NCBI GenBank assembly: GCA_027924585.1
Contig: BSBM01000826.1
Location: 11,067,501-11,131,500, forward strand
DNA: 64,000 nucleotides
Direction: 5' to 3'
DNA from: Larix kaempferi
Lineage: Eukaryota > Streptophyta > Pinopsida > Pinales > Pinaceae
Position numbers and translations under genes: made by a program. This document shows positions 1-11,806 of this stretch, piece after piece (position 1 is the first letter of the stretch; each line of letters opens with the position of its first letter). Under the pieces are notes generated by a model. That model had not been told where the DNA came from, searched no databases, and worked only from the letters and a program-made list of their open reading frames with translations.

Positions 1-125
1 TTAATAAAGTCTTGTGCTTCTCTCTCCCTATTGGTCTCTTGTCTCTTGTATCTGAATCACTGTGCATGCTTGTTTATAATATATAATGTATCTCTAATAA
101 GTACGTGACCCATGAGACTACAACA
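1..125 (+). repeat. 3' end of the 5' LTR of the gypsy-1 element (partial)
   Basis: The stretch ends in CAACA two bases before a primer-binding-site-like sequence, which is where a plant gypsy 5' LTR should end. The LTR runs off the left edge of the window. I found no second copy of this sequence further right, so the 3' LTR is either diverged, lost or not recognised. The boundary rests only on the primer site. Confidence 0.5.
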
Positions 126-127
126 TT

Positions 128-144
128 TGGTTCCGTTGTCGGGT
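128..144 (+). other. Degenerate tRNA primer-binding site of gypsy-1
   Basis: TGGTTCCGTTGTCGGGT differs at a few positions from TGGCGCCGTTGCCGGGG, the complement of the plant tRNA-Asp 3' end used by many Athila/Tat-type gypsy elements. The two-base spacer after the LTR end is typical. Confidence 0.6.
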
Positions 145-172
145 GATGCATTCAGAAATAACAACATGACAT

Positions 173-364
173 ATGATTTCAAAGCAGGAGATTAATGATT
201 GGTGGGAGAATAAAATTGTGAACTACCTGGATAACTATGCACGACAGAACAAGCTGAAAATTATTCAAGCGAGGGAAAGATTCTTCTCAGAGACCCATGG
301 AAATTTCATAGAGTCCATGTCGACCGCCTTGAAGAAGCTATTGGATGAAAAGACTAGTCTATGA
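173..364 (+). pseudogene. gypsy-1 leader ORF (63 codons), possible N-terminal gag remnant
   Basis: This short charged ORF begins 29 bases after the primer site and reads MISKQEINDWWENK at its start, followed by a lysine-rich helix-like stretch. It sits where the gag reading frame of such elements starts, but I recognise no domain. The region 365-1286 continues with fragmented frames and no recognisable motif. Confidence 0.35.
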
Positions 365-1286
365 AGAAGAGTGGAAGCTATTGTCGAAGTTGATCAACAG
401 AGGATGCACAAATTTGTCGGAGTGGTGAGAAAATATCTCGGATGACTTCTATGAAGAGCAAGTTATTGAGGAGCGCGTCTCTGTAGACGAAGTTAGAAAA
501 ACATTCTTCACCAAGCTAGGTGATCAATTCTTGTGTTCCCTGTCGACCTTATTGTTCAAATTCTTGATCGACAAAGGTGTTGCGCATATTATCGAGACAC
601 GACCATTGCTGCTTCCACCCCTTCCAAACTCTAACTGGAAGGAGACAGAACGTTAGTGGGAAAGATTTGTGAACGAGCGTGAATGGGAGTTCTTTTTGAA
701 CAAATGATGACCTGTACTTCCCCAGTGGTCTAGAATCTTCAGACCAGCATTGTGGGGGTGGCGAAACATGTTCTGATGTAACAAAATTGATGAAAAATGA
801 CATATGACAAGGCAACATGACCAACAGTGGAGGACCTAGTAGATCCAACAAAGACAGAATCATGAGTCATAAAATCACTCCGGATATCCAAAAAATTGAA
901 AGAGAAAAAAGGAGATAGTGGCGTGAAGAGCTACGGGAGCACGCAAATGCACTCTGGAAAAAATGAGGATCAAGCATCATGATAGACGCAGAAGGAAATC
1001 TGTGTGAGCCGAGCCAAGCCCGTGATGATTGGGGCATCGATGAATACCTGTCACCAATGGATGAGGACTTGTGGATAGAGCATGGTAGTTCTCTCCAAGT
1101 TGAGATACCTGAGCTCAGTTAACACCCCCTTCTTTGTTTCAGCTAATGCAAAGTGTCCAAGTGCAAGAAATTGTTGAAGAAAATATTGGTCTCCAGGCTA
1201 ACCAGTCGGGAATTTGGAGTCGTCGTAATGAAGAAGGTGATGAAGTCGACAGATTGTTGATTCATTGACCTGGGGAAGGAAATTGG

Positions 1287-2290
1287 GTGTCTTTTCAACT
1301 CAATTTTTTGAACAGAAGTTTTCATCTAATGTACTCAGAACATGAAGAAGCACCCCCCCTTCCAATACCAGAATTGAGTGACTTGCTGAGTACTTCGGAC
1401 AATTTGAGAAATAGCGAAATCTCGTTTGAGCAAAAAATTGTCCATATTTCGACAGAAGCAACAAAAGAAGACAAAATTCGGAGACCCAGCGAAACAAAAG
1501 AAGTTCAAGACACTGGTACTGAAGGAAAGGAAGCCTTCTCGGATAAGCAACTAGCATTAGTGACTGTTGAAGCTGAAGAAGCACCTAATTTTGATTTCGG
1601 TAATAATCCACCCACACCACCATCTAACTCTGAAATTGAAGTAGCAGCAGACATGTCGCACTCGATAGCACACCTTCCATTTTATGAAGGTGATGAATAT
1701 CCTCGAAGACACTGGTTCATGTGCGAATCAACATGGAAAACCAACCAGCTCACCAGGGAAGAATGACAATTGGCCCAATTTGCTGGATATTTGAGAAAAA
1801 CAACATTAACTTAGTACATGAGATATATTACTAAAACACCAAATGCATCAAAAGCACAAATCATGCAAAGTTTCTTATCTTTCTTTAAAACAAAGGATGC
1901 AACATATCTAGTTGCGGATAAATTGAAGACGACGGTCCAGGGACCGATAGAAACTGTCAAAGAGTATGATAAGAGGTTCAACGACTTCTTGAGCCAAATT
2001 GATTATGAAATTGAAGAAAAACTCCTCATCAAATGGTTCGTCGCTGGCCTTATATGAAAAATCAAAGTACATGTTCATCGGTAAAATATTACTACATATG
2101 ACGCCTTAATAAGAGTTGTGGAGATCAAAATAGACAATGACTATCCTTTAGTCTCCATTGATGGACACATTGATGAACACCTCGACAGTATGGCAGAGGC
2201 CATCCGAAGCATGAATTTGAAAGGACCGGAGATATGGTGTACATCGTGTTTGATTACAGAACATACTAAATATTCTTGTCGAAATGAGGA
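1287..2290 (+). pseudogene. gypsy-1 gag core with first zinc knuckle
   Basis: One frame with several stops runs through this stretch. The first half is acidic and low in motifs. From about 1660 it becomes gag-like: HLPFYEGDEYPRRHWFMCE, then, near 1950, VKEYDKRFNDFLSQIDYE followed by LLIKWFVAGL, the pattern of the Retrotrans_gag core (regular hydrophobic positions and an 'F..GL' ending). At 2238-2279 lies a perfect CX2CX4HX4C knuckle (C-T-S-C...H...C). Stops at about 1765, 1812 and 2055 break the frame. Confidence 0.7.
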
Positions 2291-2642
2291 TCAGTGACAA
2301 GATGTCACACTTATTCAAACCATATGCATCTATGATCTATGTAAAAATACGACTTACATTCAACAAATGATTGCCCATACAATCTAAAGAATAATAAATC
2401 AAAATGATGCCAGATATGTGAAGTCAATACTCATTGGATTGATTAATGCCATCTAAATTTGAAGAATAGAAAAAATTATCACGCAGTGTACCAAATGAAC
2501 TCTGTCGAGCAGCATAATGACATAAACATAAGAAATGACAGATTTGACAGAAATTATGGTAGAAATGACCGATACTCCTGAAACAAAAATGACAAATATC
2601 CCATATATGATGATCATAGATATGATCGGTGATATGACGGCT

Positions 2643-2833
2643 ACAACAGGCGTGGAGGATACCAGGGTCATGGTGGTGGTGGTGGTGGTCGTGGTGCCCG
2701 ACCCAATCGACCTAGTCTATGTTATACATGTATTAGTGAAGATCATCAGCATGTAGAATGCCCATTCAAATAAAGAATTGATCTAAAGTTTTGTACCAAA
2801 TGTGGGGTAGGTGATCACTTTTTAGAGGATAGC
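2643..2833 (+). pseudogene. gypsy-1 glycine-rich linker and two further zinc knuckles
   Basis: A run of GGT codons near 2670-2690 encodes a Gly-rich tract ending in Arg (an RGG-like nucleic-acid-binding linker). It is followed by a complete CX2CX4HX4C knuckle at 2720-2761 and, 72 bases on in the same frame, a second one at 2792-2833 whose last Cys is Ser. The frame differs from that of the upstream knuckle at 2238, so at least one indel separates them. Confidence 0.7.
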
Positions 2834-3255
2834 GCTGCCATGATTGAAAAAATCAATAATAAAATAAATGTTCATGTCTTGTCTTGTGTACCTAAATATG
2901 ATGTGCTTCGTACAAAAAAATTGCAAATCGTTACTAGACAAGGTACCCATATTGGTCCAGATAGACCACAAATAAGTAAAATAGTAACCAAAGAGGATTA
3001 TCCAAATCCAGTTAAACAAAAAATTGTGTTTAAAAATGCATCGGATATATTTTCAGAATTGGTAGTCCATGAAGACACTAAAGAAAACCGACAAGAAGCA
3101 CCGAAAGAATTGTTCAATCTAATTACAAATGATGAAGTTGTAGGAAAGTTAATCGACCAGTTGCATAAAATAAAGCATAAACACATCGTGCAAAGACAAA
3201 CAAAAAACATTTTCCGACTTAACCAAAAAGAAAAAATGATGCTAGCCCTCTTGTC

Positions 3256-3615
3256 GTCCTCGACATAAACGGCTTCCACGTATGACAAGTCATGCTGGAT
3301 TTCGGTTCCCAATTCAATATCATGACTCATGATACTTGGGACCAACTCAGTCGACCTTAGTTACAGGACTCAGGCATTTATCTGAAGCTTGCAGATCAAG
3401 GACTTATTGAGCCTATAGGAGTTTGGAAGGGAGTCTAAACATCTATCAAAGGAATCACAACAAAAGTTGATTTTGAAGTCATTAATCCCAAATATGATGC
3501 AATTTCTTTTCCAGCCTTGGTTGGTCGACCTTAGGGGCGAAAGATGAAGGCTTCGATTTCACTAGATAAAGGTCACATCAAGCTAAAAGTCAATGGTCGG
3601 AAGGTTATTGTACCA
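3256..3615 (+). pseudogene. gypsy-1 aspartic protease domain (inactive)
   Basis: The frame reads VVLDINGFHV, a stop, then QVMLDFGSQFNIMTHDTW. This corresponds to the retropepsin motif D-[ST]-G-[AS] with the second residue changed to Phe, so the catalytic loop is damaged (Asp codon at 3298-3300). Downstream, LKLADQGLIEPIGVWKGV and FPALVGRP follow the usual retropepsin strand order. Several stops interrupt the frame. Confidence 0.7.
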
Positions 3616-3979
3616 ATATTCCCATCTCAGGGAAAACCCTAGTCAGAACCTATAGAAGAAGACAATGAAATTCGACATCTCTATCGAATAGATAATAATG
3701 AAGATCATATTGAACCAAATTCTCAAGGAGAGCTTCACCATGGAGATCATGTTTCAATCGGGTATAATTCTGATGCAGAGCTTTATGACTGGAAGATAGA
3801 GAACTAAAATATTCATGCAGAAGAATGTTGGACGGTGGAAGCCATATCGAAAAAGCAAATAAAGAAATGTCTCTCAATCTCATCTGCTCCAAAGATATTT
3901 GAGCGGAAAATTCGAGCATATCCGACTCTTGCACCAGACAGAAAGGAGCAAACATATAATCTGACATTGTGATACAAGG

Positions 3980-4494
3980 AACGTGATTCCCCAGTAGCAC
4001 ATGTCGAACAAGTCTCAAAACATGTCAGAGAGCAAGATAGACTACAAATTCTAGTTGAAACTTTCACTAGTCAAGCTGCGAGATGGTGGGATACCCACCA
4101 GTCGAGACTCCAAACAAGGACCAGCGCATCGACATTTTTTGTAGAAATATTTGGAGGAAAGAAGCTGACGATTTAGGCCGACATCCCTATGTTTACACAA
4201 GGACAAAATTCTGAAGTCCATATCGATCGATGTGAAAAATAATGGCGGAAAATGGGCTACAAATATGAAAGGATGTGGCCACACCTCTTCCCTAGCACAC
4301 TGGATGATCTGCGTAATAAATGGTACAAGATGGAAGAGGCGAGAGGAGAAACATTCACATATAAATATTTGAAAAAAAATTTCATCAATGATTTCCAGCT
4401 TTCTCCAAAGGAGGAGAAGTTGGTCGAAGTGAGTAAACATATCAAAGAATTTATGCAACCAACAGAAAATCTAGCACCTGCAGAAAATAAGTAG
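3980..4494 (+). pseudogene. gypsy-1 second gag-like segment between protease and RT
   Basis: In the same frame as protease and RT there is a second stretch with gag features: TFTSQAARWWDTHQSRLQT, then FFVEIFGGKKLT, and from 4252 a 80-codon open piece reading MGYKYERMWPHLFPS and KWYKMEEARGETFTY. The tryptophan spacing and the 'KNFINDF' ending resemble Retrotrans_gag and not any part of RT. Its position after the protease is unusual for Ty3/gypsy. The intervening sequence 3616-3979 and 4495-4767 is acidic connector with stops. Confidence 0.55.
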
Positions 4495-4767
4495 ACTGCT
4501 CCCCGAACCGCTGCTTGTCATAACATAACGTCGAAGGAAATCCAACATTCTACATGACTAAGCTTAGAAATAGAGAATTCAGTCGGGAAATTTTTTCAAT
4601 GGAGACAGGATCACCCCATCATGTCGAAGCATGTCAAAACAATCTTTAGCACAGAGATTGTCGAGAAAGATGAGCCAGAAAGATTATCGGAAAAAGACTT
4701 TCCACCAACATTTACACAAATCAAGGAAGGAGAAATACCGATAAATGACAGTCGTGCCCCATAGTGG

Positions 4768-5712
4768 ATGGATGCAAAACTCAAAACAAAAGAAGTAGAT
4801 ATCTCAAATGACGACCGACCAAAGATGGCAAGAATTGGCGATTATTGGAATGAAGAACAGACTGTAGAAATCACCAGCCTCCTCAAGGAATTTCAGGATG
4901 TATTTTCCTATGACTATAAAGAACTGAAAGGACTTGTGCAGGAGATGGGTGAAATGAAAATTGACATCAAACCAGATGCTATACAAGTGAAGAAAAGGCC
5001 CTATAAGCTCGCACACAAGTATAAATACATTGTTAAAAAAGAGATTGATAGTATGATTGAAGATGGAATTATATATCCTATCGACCAATAAGAGTGGGTG
5101 AGCCCAATGGTTGTTCAACCGAAGAAGCACAACCCGACACGATTGAGGATTTGTGTCAACTTCCGTGAACTGAACAAGGTAGCACTTATAGACCCTTTTC
5201 CAACTACTTTCACAGATGAGATTATTAATGAAGTTGCAGGGCACGAGTGTTATTCCTTCACGGATGGATTTTGTGGGTACAATCAAGTACCTATTTCCAA
5301 AGAAGATCAGAAAAATACTACATTCATGTGCGAATTTGGGTCGTTCATGTACAAAGTCATGCCTCTCGATCCGAAGAACGCACCAGCAGTCTTTTCCCGT
5401 ATTGTCGTCAAGGATTTTCAAGAGTATATCTACAAAATCATGGCTATCTACTTTGACGACTAGACAATCTACACAATGTTAAGAGATCATTGTAAATGGC
5501 TTCGACTGATGTTGGAATGTTGTCGACAGATTCAATTATCACTGAACATAAAAAAATGCTTTTTTGTGACTCCTCTTGGTATATTGTTGGGTCACGTCGT
5601 ATGTAAAGAAGGAATCAAGGTCGATTATCCAAAAATAAAAATTATTCTCTACCTAAAACCTCTAGTCAATCCGAAGCAAGTGCAAATCTTGTTGGGTCAT
5701 ATGGGGTAATAC
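4768..5712 (+). pseudogene. gypsy-1 reverse transcriptase
   Basis: RNA-dependent DNA polymerase domain of the Ty3/gypsy type. The frame shows VKKEIDSMIEDGIIYPI, then SPMVVQPKK, RICVNFRELNKV, the Asp-containing YSFTDGFCGYNQ palm motif and MAIYFDD, the YxDD active-site box near 5449-5460. After a stop, LSLNIKKCFFVTPLG and LLGHVVCKEGIKVD follow as in the thumb. Stops occur at 5089, 5461 and 5707. The NAPAVFSR motif is retained although the usual 'PFGLKNAP' has decayed to 'PLDPKNAP'. Confidence 0.9.
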
Positions 5713-5859
5713 AGAATGTTCATCATACATTACTCCGACATGACATACCCTCTCAAAGAGTTGTGGAAAGAAAATTAGGAATAGAGGTGGACGGAGGAAT
5801 TCAATACTTCATTCGACATATTAAAAAGAAAACTTGCCGAAGCACCTATCCTTCGGTTT

Positions 5860-6250
5860 CCAAATTGATCAATAAGATTTCATGTTCATAATGATGCATC
5901 TGGAATTGAAGTCGGCGCTATTTTAACACAACTCGGAGAAGATGGAATGGACTATCCTAATGCTTTCAACAGTCGGAAGTTGAACAAGGATGAAAGAAAT
6001 TATTCCACCATAGAAAGAGAAGCATTACGTATGGTATTTGCATTACAAAAATACCATCACTATTTATTGGCTAATCCTTTCATATTCTACATAGATCACC
6101 AAGCTTTGAAGTATCTAGTCAATAAATCATTGCACCATGGAATGTTGTGTCGTTGGATTCTACTATTTCGGGAATTTGAATTCGAGGTAATAATCTGACC
6201 AGGAAAGGATAATGTCGGGCCAGACCACCTATCGAGAGTCGACATTGGGG
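5860..6250 (+). pseudogene. gypsy-1 RNase H domain
   Basis: Continues the RT frame. HNDASGIEVGAILTQ carries the first catalytic Asp, SRKLNKDERNYSTIEREALR the Glu, and HHYLLANPFIFYIDHQALKY the next Asp-containing strand, the standard gypsy RNase H order. It ends with FEFEVII, a stop, then PGKDNVGPDHLSR, the usual linker into the integrase. Degrades the RNA strand of the RNA-DNA hybrid in an active element; here only 83 codons remain open. Confidence 0.88.
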
Positions 6251-6484
6251 AGGAGCCGACAAGAATAGAAGGTGATTTTCCAGATGCACATTTGTTTCGA
6301 ATTGAATCTGTCCCTTGATAACTTACAGAAATTGCACAATTTCTCGAGGATGGGAAAGCTCATGAAGGAATGACTAAGAAGAAGAGGAATATCCTTGCTC
6401 TAAAAGTCACTCCTTATACTCTTATCAATGGGTTCCACTACAAACTTGGCCTAGATGATGTATTAAGTCGGTGTGCACTTGAGC

Positions 6485-7575
6485 ATGAGTGACAGAGCAT
6501 ACTCTCAGAAGCTCATTATGGACCGACAGAAGGACATTATCACGTAGATATAACAGCAAGGAAGATTCTACAATCTGTAATTTGGTGGCTGACAGTTCAT
6601 AAAGAATGTCGAGAATTTGTAACTAAATGTGATAGATGTCAATGTATGGGACGACCACTTCCCTGCACAAAAATTCCTTTGCTTCCAATTAATCCAAGCA
6701 AACATTCAAAATCTAGGAAATCGATTTTATTGGACCATTTCCAGTGATTGGAAGATGGACAGGTGCATGATATCATATCACTGCTATAGAATACGTAACC
6801 AAATGGGAAGAAGTAGAACTGGTCGAGACATAATCTAGAGAAGTCGTTGCCAAATTTATCTATGAACACATCATTACACGTTTTAGATGCCCTCTAACTT
6901 TGCTTAGTGACCAAGGTACGCATTTTTTCTGCAAAACTATTGAGACATTAACAAAAGAGTTTGAAATTGATCATAGAATAAGCACAACATATCATCCTCA
7001 ATCTAATGGAGCTGTGGAATCATTTAACAAAACACTCGAAATAGGACTGACGAAAGTGTCCAACATGGAGAAAGACGACTCGGATGATAAAGTACATGTT
7101 GTTCTTTGGGCATACATAATGACGTACAAAAGAATGACAGGTCAAACACCTTTTTCACTTGTCTATGGGCAAGAAGCAGTCGTTCTACTACACTTTCGAC
7201 AACAAGCCCTGGCAATCACAGCAGTAGTTCACATTGATGTCAAAGATGCACGACAAGAGCGACCGTTACAACTGTCGAAACTAGATGAAAGTCGACAGAT
7301 AGCAATAGAACACCAAAAAATCAAGAAACAACAACAAAATGATTGGCATGATAGAAACATCAAAAATCAAATGGAAAAATCTATCAGTTGGTGACTTGGC
7401 ACTGCTTTATAATAGCCGTGTAAGAGGAAAACAAAAAAAGTTGCATATGAAGTGGACGGGGCCCTATATCGTCGAAATGATAAACCCCAATGGTTCATTC
7501 TGACTGAAAATATTACAAGGTAATGTTTTCAAGAAACTCGTAAATGGTACCCAACTAAAACGGTACAATTTGTGA
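6485..7575 (+). pseudogene. gypsy-1 integrase
   Basis: The HHCC zinc-binding region reads SEAHYGPTEGHYH followed by ECREFVTKCDRCQ. The catalytic core shows LLSDQGTHFFC and, with exactly 35 residues between Asp and Glu, NGAVESFNKTLE (D35E). After it come GQTPFSLVYGQEAV and, near 7440, KLHMKWTGPYIVEM, the C-terminal GPY-like module. The frame changes more than once between 6490 and 6900, and stops are present. No chromodomain follows. Confidence 0.88.
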
Positions 7576-8119
7576 AATTTCAAAAAAAAAATAACGGTCG
7601 TAACCAACACTAGAGAAAAAGAAATTTAACCAATTCATTCAAAACTCAAGTTCTTTCAGATTCAGTATGACAAAGGACTGGACAAGCAATACTGGTGAAA
7701 ACAAGATACTGACACATGACCGTTGACAAGAGAGGCATCGATAGGATAGAATCACTCGACGTGATGAGAGAGCTTATCGACATCACCAGACCAAGTCTGG
7801 TGGACCTGATAGCACAAAGGTAACATAATGGCATCGACCCGACGTAGAAGCAACACATACAAATAGTCAGGACGACCGAACGGTGGGGCAGCAGAGCTAA
7901 GACACGGTTCTCAAGGTGTCATTAATCTGTCATTCACACTTAAATTCCTCATCAAGTCAAGCTTTAATGCGGCCATCTACATCCCAGCCGACCATGCCAA
8001 ACTCAGCCACTATAAATCCAAATCTTGAGGATTCCTAATTACTCTTATGCAGAGAGATTTAGAACTAGATCTCAGAGCTACCATAACAAGATTGTGATAT
8101 AGAGAACACTATATCAGCC

Positions 8120-9290
8120 ATGGCTCCCAAAAAAGGTGAGATGATTATGTGGTCTATCGCTACTAAAGTCTGAGAGTTGGAGAAAGCTCAATCTCTCTTA
8201 GAGACTCATCTTCAATTGGTACGGAACACCAAAGCTTTGGAACCTATCTGAAGAAGAGATTGGACCAATATTTGTAAATGGGGGAAGGAATCTAATGGTC
8301 ACTGGAGAGAGCCAGCCAACAAGCTTAGGACTACCACAGTTCTACACTATATGAACGCACCTCTGCTGGAGAAATTTGGCATAGTGAGAGATATCATAGC
8401 TCAGTTCATAGTCATCTGATACTGTGATGGAAACTTTTATTTCGATGTCCTGGTCGAAATAAACATCTAACTTATTCACAGAATTAGAGGCTTGTCGAAC
8501 AAAGGAGAAGATGTGTCGACACGATAGAAGCCTGGGATTATCAAAGAATTCATAGAACATCTCTCTAGTCAGAATTCCAGAGGCTTAGTCGTCAATCAAA
8601 TTAAATATGAAAATTACAAGATAGCTGTTTGAATTGTCTCTACTACACTTTCAAGTTTAGGTCGAGGCTCAGACCTTAAGAGGACATGTTAGAGGCTGTG
8701 ATGAATGTGGAGGCGGAGACAAAAATATACAAATGGTTTGATTTCCTGGCCAACATAATAAAGAACTCATGCTATAGGTGCCAAGAAGAAGGTGCAGCTA
8801 TCTGATATCCATCCTTGATAATCTGGATAACCATGTCACACATCCGACTAGCGGAAGGTAAGGACTTTGCAGTCGAAAGAAATATTTTGATGGATAAATT
8901 TTGGTGCTTTATGCATGGAGGCATCCAATTGGGATGTTCGACGGTCAGGATTTGGCTGGAAGCTTGGTTTCAAAACTTAAAAATTCAGTCGACTAGATGG
9001 AGAGTGCATAAGAATGTCATAATAAGTCTACCTCCATCGGTGCATATTCAATTGGCACTGGATCATACATTTGTTTGGTATTTGCAGGGTGTGGTCGGAG
9101 ATGCAGTACCACTCAGCTACTACACTTCTGTCAATGATATTTTCACAGAGTTGAGCAGGTAGACGATCACAAAGTTAATAATTCTAGCAGAGGAGTGCAA
9201 GGTCAATGTACCCATGATTGAACCTTTAACAAATGCAGAAAAGGAGGAAGAGTATGAAAGTCGACATTACATGAAAAAATTTCACTTTCA
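8120..9290 (+). pseudogene. gypsy-1 3' ORF of unknown function (broken)
   Basis: An ATG at 8120 starts MAPKKGEMIMWSIATKV and a frame with stops and shifts can be followed to about 9290, including an open 115-codon piece at 8815-9162 (VWYLQGVVGDAVPLSYYTS). The position, after integrase and before the expected 3' LTR, is that of the extra ORF of Tat/Athila-type elements. I recognise no domain and no clear membrane segment that would make it env-like. Between integrase and this ORF (7576-8119) I see only non-coding element sequence. Confidence 0.4.
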
Positions 9291-10499
9291 GAGAAGAACC
9301 AGCTGTTGAGACAAATCCGCTAGCACTTGAGTGCTAGAGTTCCTATTGGGTCTTACTCAAATTTGTGCTTGGGTTCCTAACTCAGCTAATCAAGGGATGG
9401 AGTCAACACCGTGAATTATACCAAGTGACCAGATGACCAAATCAAGTGCCATGTGATTAGATTGCGGCTTGGAATAGATCAACTGTTGATAGTTCATTTC
9501 GCACCCATGACTGGCTCACATTTTAGTCCTGGGTGAAAGATGCAAAATGATGAAACCATGGTTTACAAGTGATGGCATGTGACTTGTTTCACCTTGCGGT
9601 AGCAGAGTTTCAAAACCACTTATTTCGCAAAGTGAAAAAAACCCACCCAAAAACAATAAGCACATCCACTGTGCACAAACTCGCTCCACCTTGGTATGAA
9701 TAAGTAGGTGCAAATGACCCTAATTGATTAGGCATGTTGTCAACATTAAATTACATTTCTTCATTCTAGTGCACTATAACAAGAGATAAAAAGGGGAGAG
9801 ACATTTGCAAATGGTGCAAATTGATTGGGAATTTTTCCAACATTAAATATCACTCATTGGTGTTGGCATACTAGCATATGAGATAAGGGCAGGAGCACAC
9901 ATTTGAATGGCAAATATTCATTGGGAAACTTTATAGTTTTCCATTATAGTCACTCACACTAGAATATAATATGGGGATTTAAAGTGGAATCCCCTTACGC
10001 CGATGGTTGATATTTATTTATCTAGATCCACATCATATCATTGCATCCATTTGTGCTATGGGTCATCACTTTCTTGCAGTGGATAATATCGGAGATTCAC
10101 TCGAAGAGGGAAGATTCGTTGGGAATAAAAAGATACCATCGGAGATCCCATTGGTTTAGAAAAATTCTGATCTACTTCATCGACATAAGGGACTTGATAA
10201 ATAAATGATATTATCCTCCATCTCTAATGGCTAATTAAAAAATGATCATATGTATTTCCTACTCAAACATGATGACTATGCCACCTTAATTCACCATGAA
10301 TATGACATAAATTTTAATGATATGTGGAATTAAATGAGGATTTTTCTCTGGTATAATATCTCCAATTTCTCAGACAAAAAAAATTCACTTTGTCGTTCTG
10401 CAACCTTGCATGCAACACCTAGGGTTTTGAGATACCTCCCTCAACCTCATCCCTCTGCCCCACCTTCTTTTCTCCTGACTTAAGACCCTAGTACCACCC
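9291..10499. other. Non-coding stretch with diverged internal repeats
   Basis: No gene is visible. Two to three diverged units of about 110 bp seem to follow one another between 9708 and 9940 (each with a GCAAAT...TTGATT...AACATTAAAT pattern and ending near ACATTT). It could hold the 3' LTR of gypsy-1, but I could not match it to positions 1-125. Confidence 0.4.
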
Positions 10500-11330
10500 A
10501 TGGAAAAACCATGGGGAGGGGCCGAGGGCACCCCTGGATCGGCCCCCTCGTCCTCCAACCCTGTCGCCTCTATACAAATCGGGACGGCTGAGGTACCTAT
10601 GACGTACCCTAAAGCCTCGACTGCTTAGAAGAACCCTTTGACATCCAAATCGTCAACTGGCATGAACACCTGTATAGGCAAAGCTACTAAAAGACCCCAA
10701 CACACGCTCCCAGCTAAATGCATCAATGCCCATATGCATAAACTCAAAGGTCATGCCTTGGTTGGAAAATTCATAGTTTTTTGCCAACAGAGCAAGCCCT
10801 CCGTGGATGGATAATGTCCAAATGGAAACCCAAGGCACACTTTGATCTACAACTCGGATCAAAAAGATTCTTCACCATCATATTCCACCGGCTCGAGGAC
10901 AAAGCAAGAGTGGAGGATGGAGGCCCCTACTTCTTCAATTCAACAGGTTTATACCTCTGACACTAGATGGAAAAATTTAGCCTTGATAAAGAGGACTTCA
11001 CATGGGTACCAGTATGGATAACGATGTACTCATTACCACAAGAATACTAGGATGGAGACACGCTCAAGGACATCAGAAATACCCTTGGAATCTATGTCAG
11101 AGTCGCAAAGCAAACAAGAAACTCTAAGTACACCTCCTATGCCCATATATGTGTTTACATGCACATAGGCAAGTCTTTTCCCGACTCGATATGTCTCAAC
11201 CGTGAAGACACATAATGGTCTCAACCATTGGACTATGAGAATGTCCCTTTTCGCTATAGAAAATGCCATGAACATGGCCATCTATAACGTGACTGTCATC
11301 TCAACAATAGCGGCCCCCAAGAAAACAACA
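10500..11330 (+). pseudogene. LINE-A ORF1 (DUF4283-like plus zinc knuckle)
   Basis: The ATG at 10500 opens a Gly/Ser/Pro-rich head. The middle reads LVGKFIVFCQQ, then FFTIIFHRLEDKARVEDGGPYFF and, near 11,000, TWVPVWITMYSLPQEYW, the pattern of the plant DUF4283 domain (valine-rich, 'P.W..M..LP.E.W'). At about 11,258-11,300 a knuckle reads KCHEHGHL, stop, RDCH: CX4HX4C is present, but the first Cys of the usual CRKC has become Tyr. Stops at about 10,626, 10,958 and 11,285 show it is dead. Confidence 0.7.
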
Positions 11331-11429
11331 AGGATGAAGACGGTTTCTAGAAATACGGAAGGAAAATAAGATAGCACCGCAAGACAACTACAGAATAGAA
11401 GAAAACCAACGATCCTTCCACCAGCAATG

Positions 11430-11715
11430 ACTTCACCATCCTCGGAAGACACTCTCTTCAAGACAGTCTCTTCAAGCATTGCATCAATGATTATGAGCTC
11501 ATTGAACTTAATCTCTCTAAAGGCTTCTTCACTTGGAACAATCATAGAGGTGGAGCCCATCAAATTGCTTCTTGTCTTGACCGCTTCCTGGTATCTGAAA
11601 AATCCATTGACACAGGAGGATTTCTCTCCACAATGGTCCTTCCTTCTGCAGGCTCTGATCACTGGCCAATTTCTCTCAACTGGCATCACTCAGGTCGGAC
11701 ACATTTTTGACCATT
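11430..11715 (+). pseudogene. LINE-A endonuclease, C-terminal part only
   Basis: The frame reads GFFTWNNHRGGAHQIASCLD then RFLVSE and, after a short gap, SAGSDHWPISLNWHHSG. 'FTWNN...IASRLDRFLVS' and 'SDHWPI' are the diagnostic end of plant L1 APE-type endonucleases, the last containing the catalytic Asp-His pair. The N-terminal half, with the metal-binding Asn and Glu, is absent, so this copy could not nick a target. Confidence 0.75.
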
Positions 11716-11806
11716 TTGCTTTGAAATTTTTTGGCTAACTCACCCCTCTTTTTAGGACACTATTCGGGACCGGTGGCTCAATATGGAGGTGGAAGGATGA
11801 TCCAAA

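Larger units (their letters stand above)
126..9300 (+). mobile_element. gypsy-1: degraded plus-strand Ty3/gypsy retrotransposon
   Basis: Domains occur in Ty3/gypsy order: gag, CCHC knuckles, aspartic protease, RT, RNase H, integrase, then a 3' ORF. From the protease to RNase H (about 3250-6320) a single reading frame can be followed through many in-frame stops, so this is a dead copy that has lost coding ability mostly by substitutions. There is no chromodomain after the integrase, and the primer site is Tat/Athila-like. The right limit is a guess: coding resemblance fades by about 9300 and no 3' LTR was recognised. Many CAG-to-TAG and CGA-to-TGA stops fit decay by cytosine methylation. Confidence 0.85.

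Noticed and set aside
8815-9162. Env-like protein in gypsy-1
   Set aside because: The 3' ORF has no clear signal peptide, membrane span or cleavage site, so an env role is not supported.
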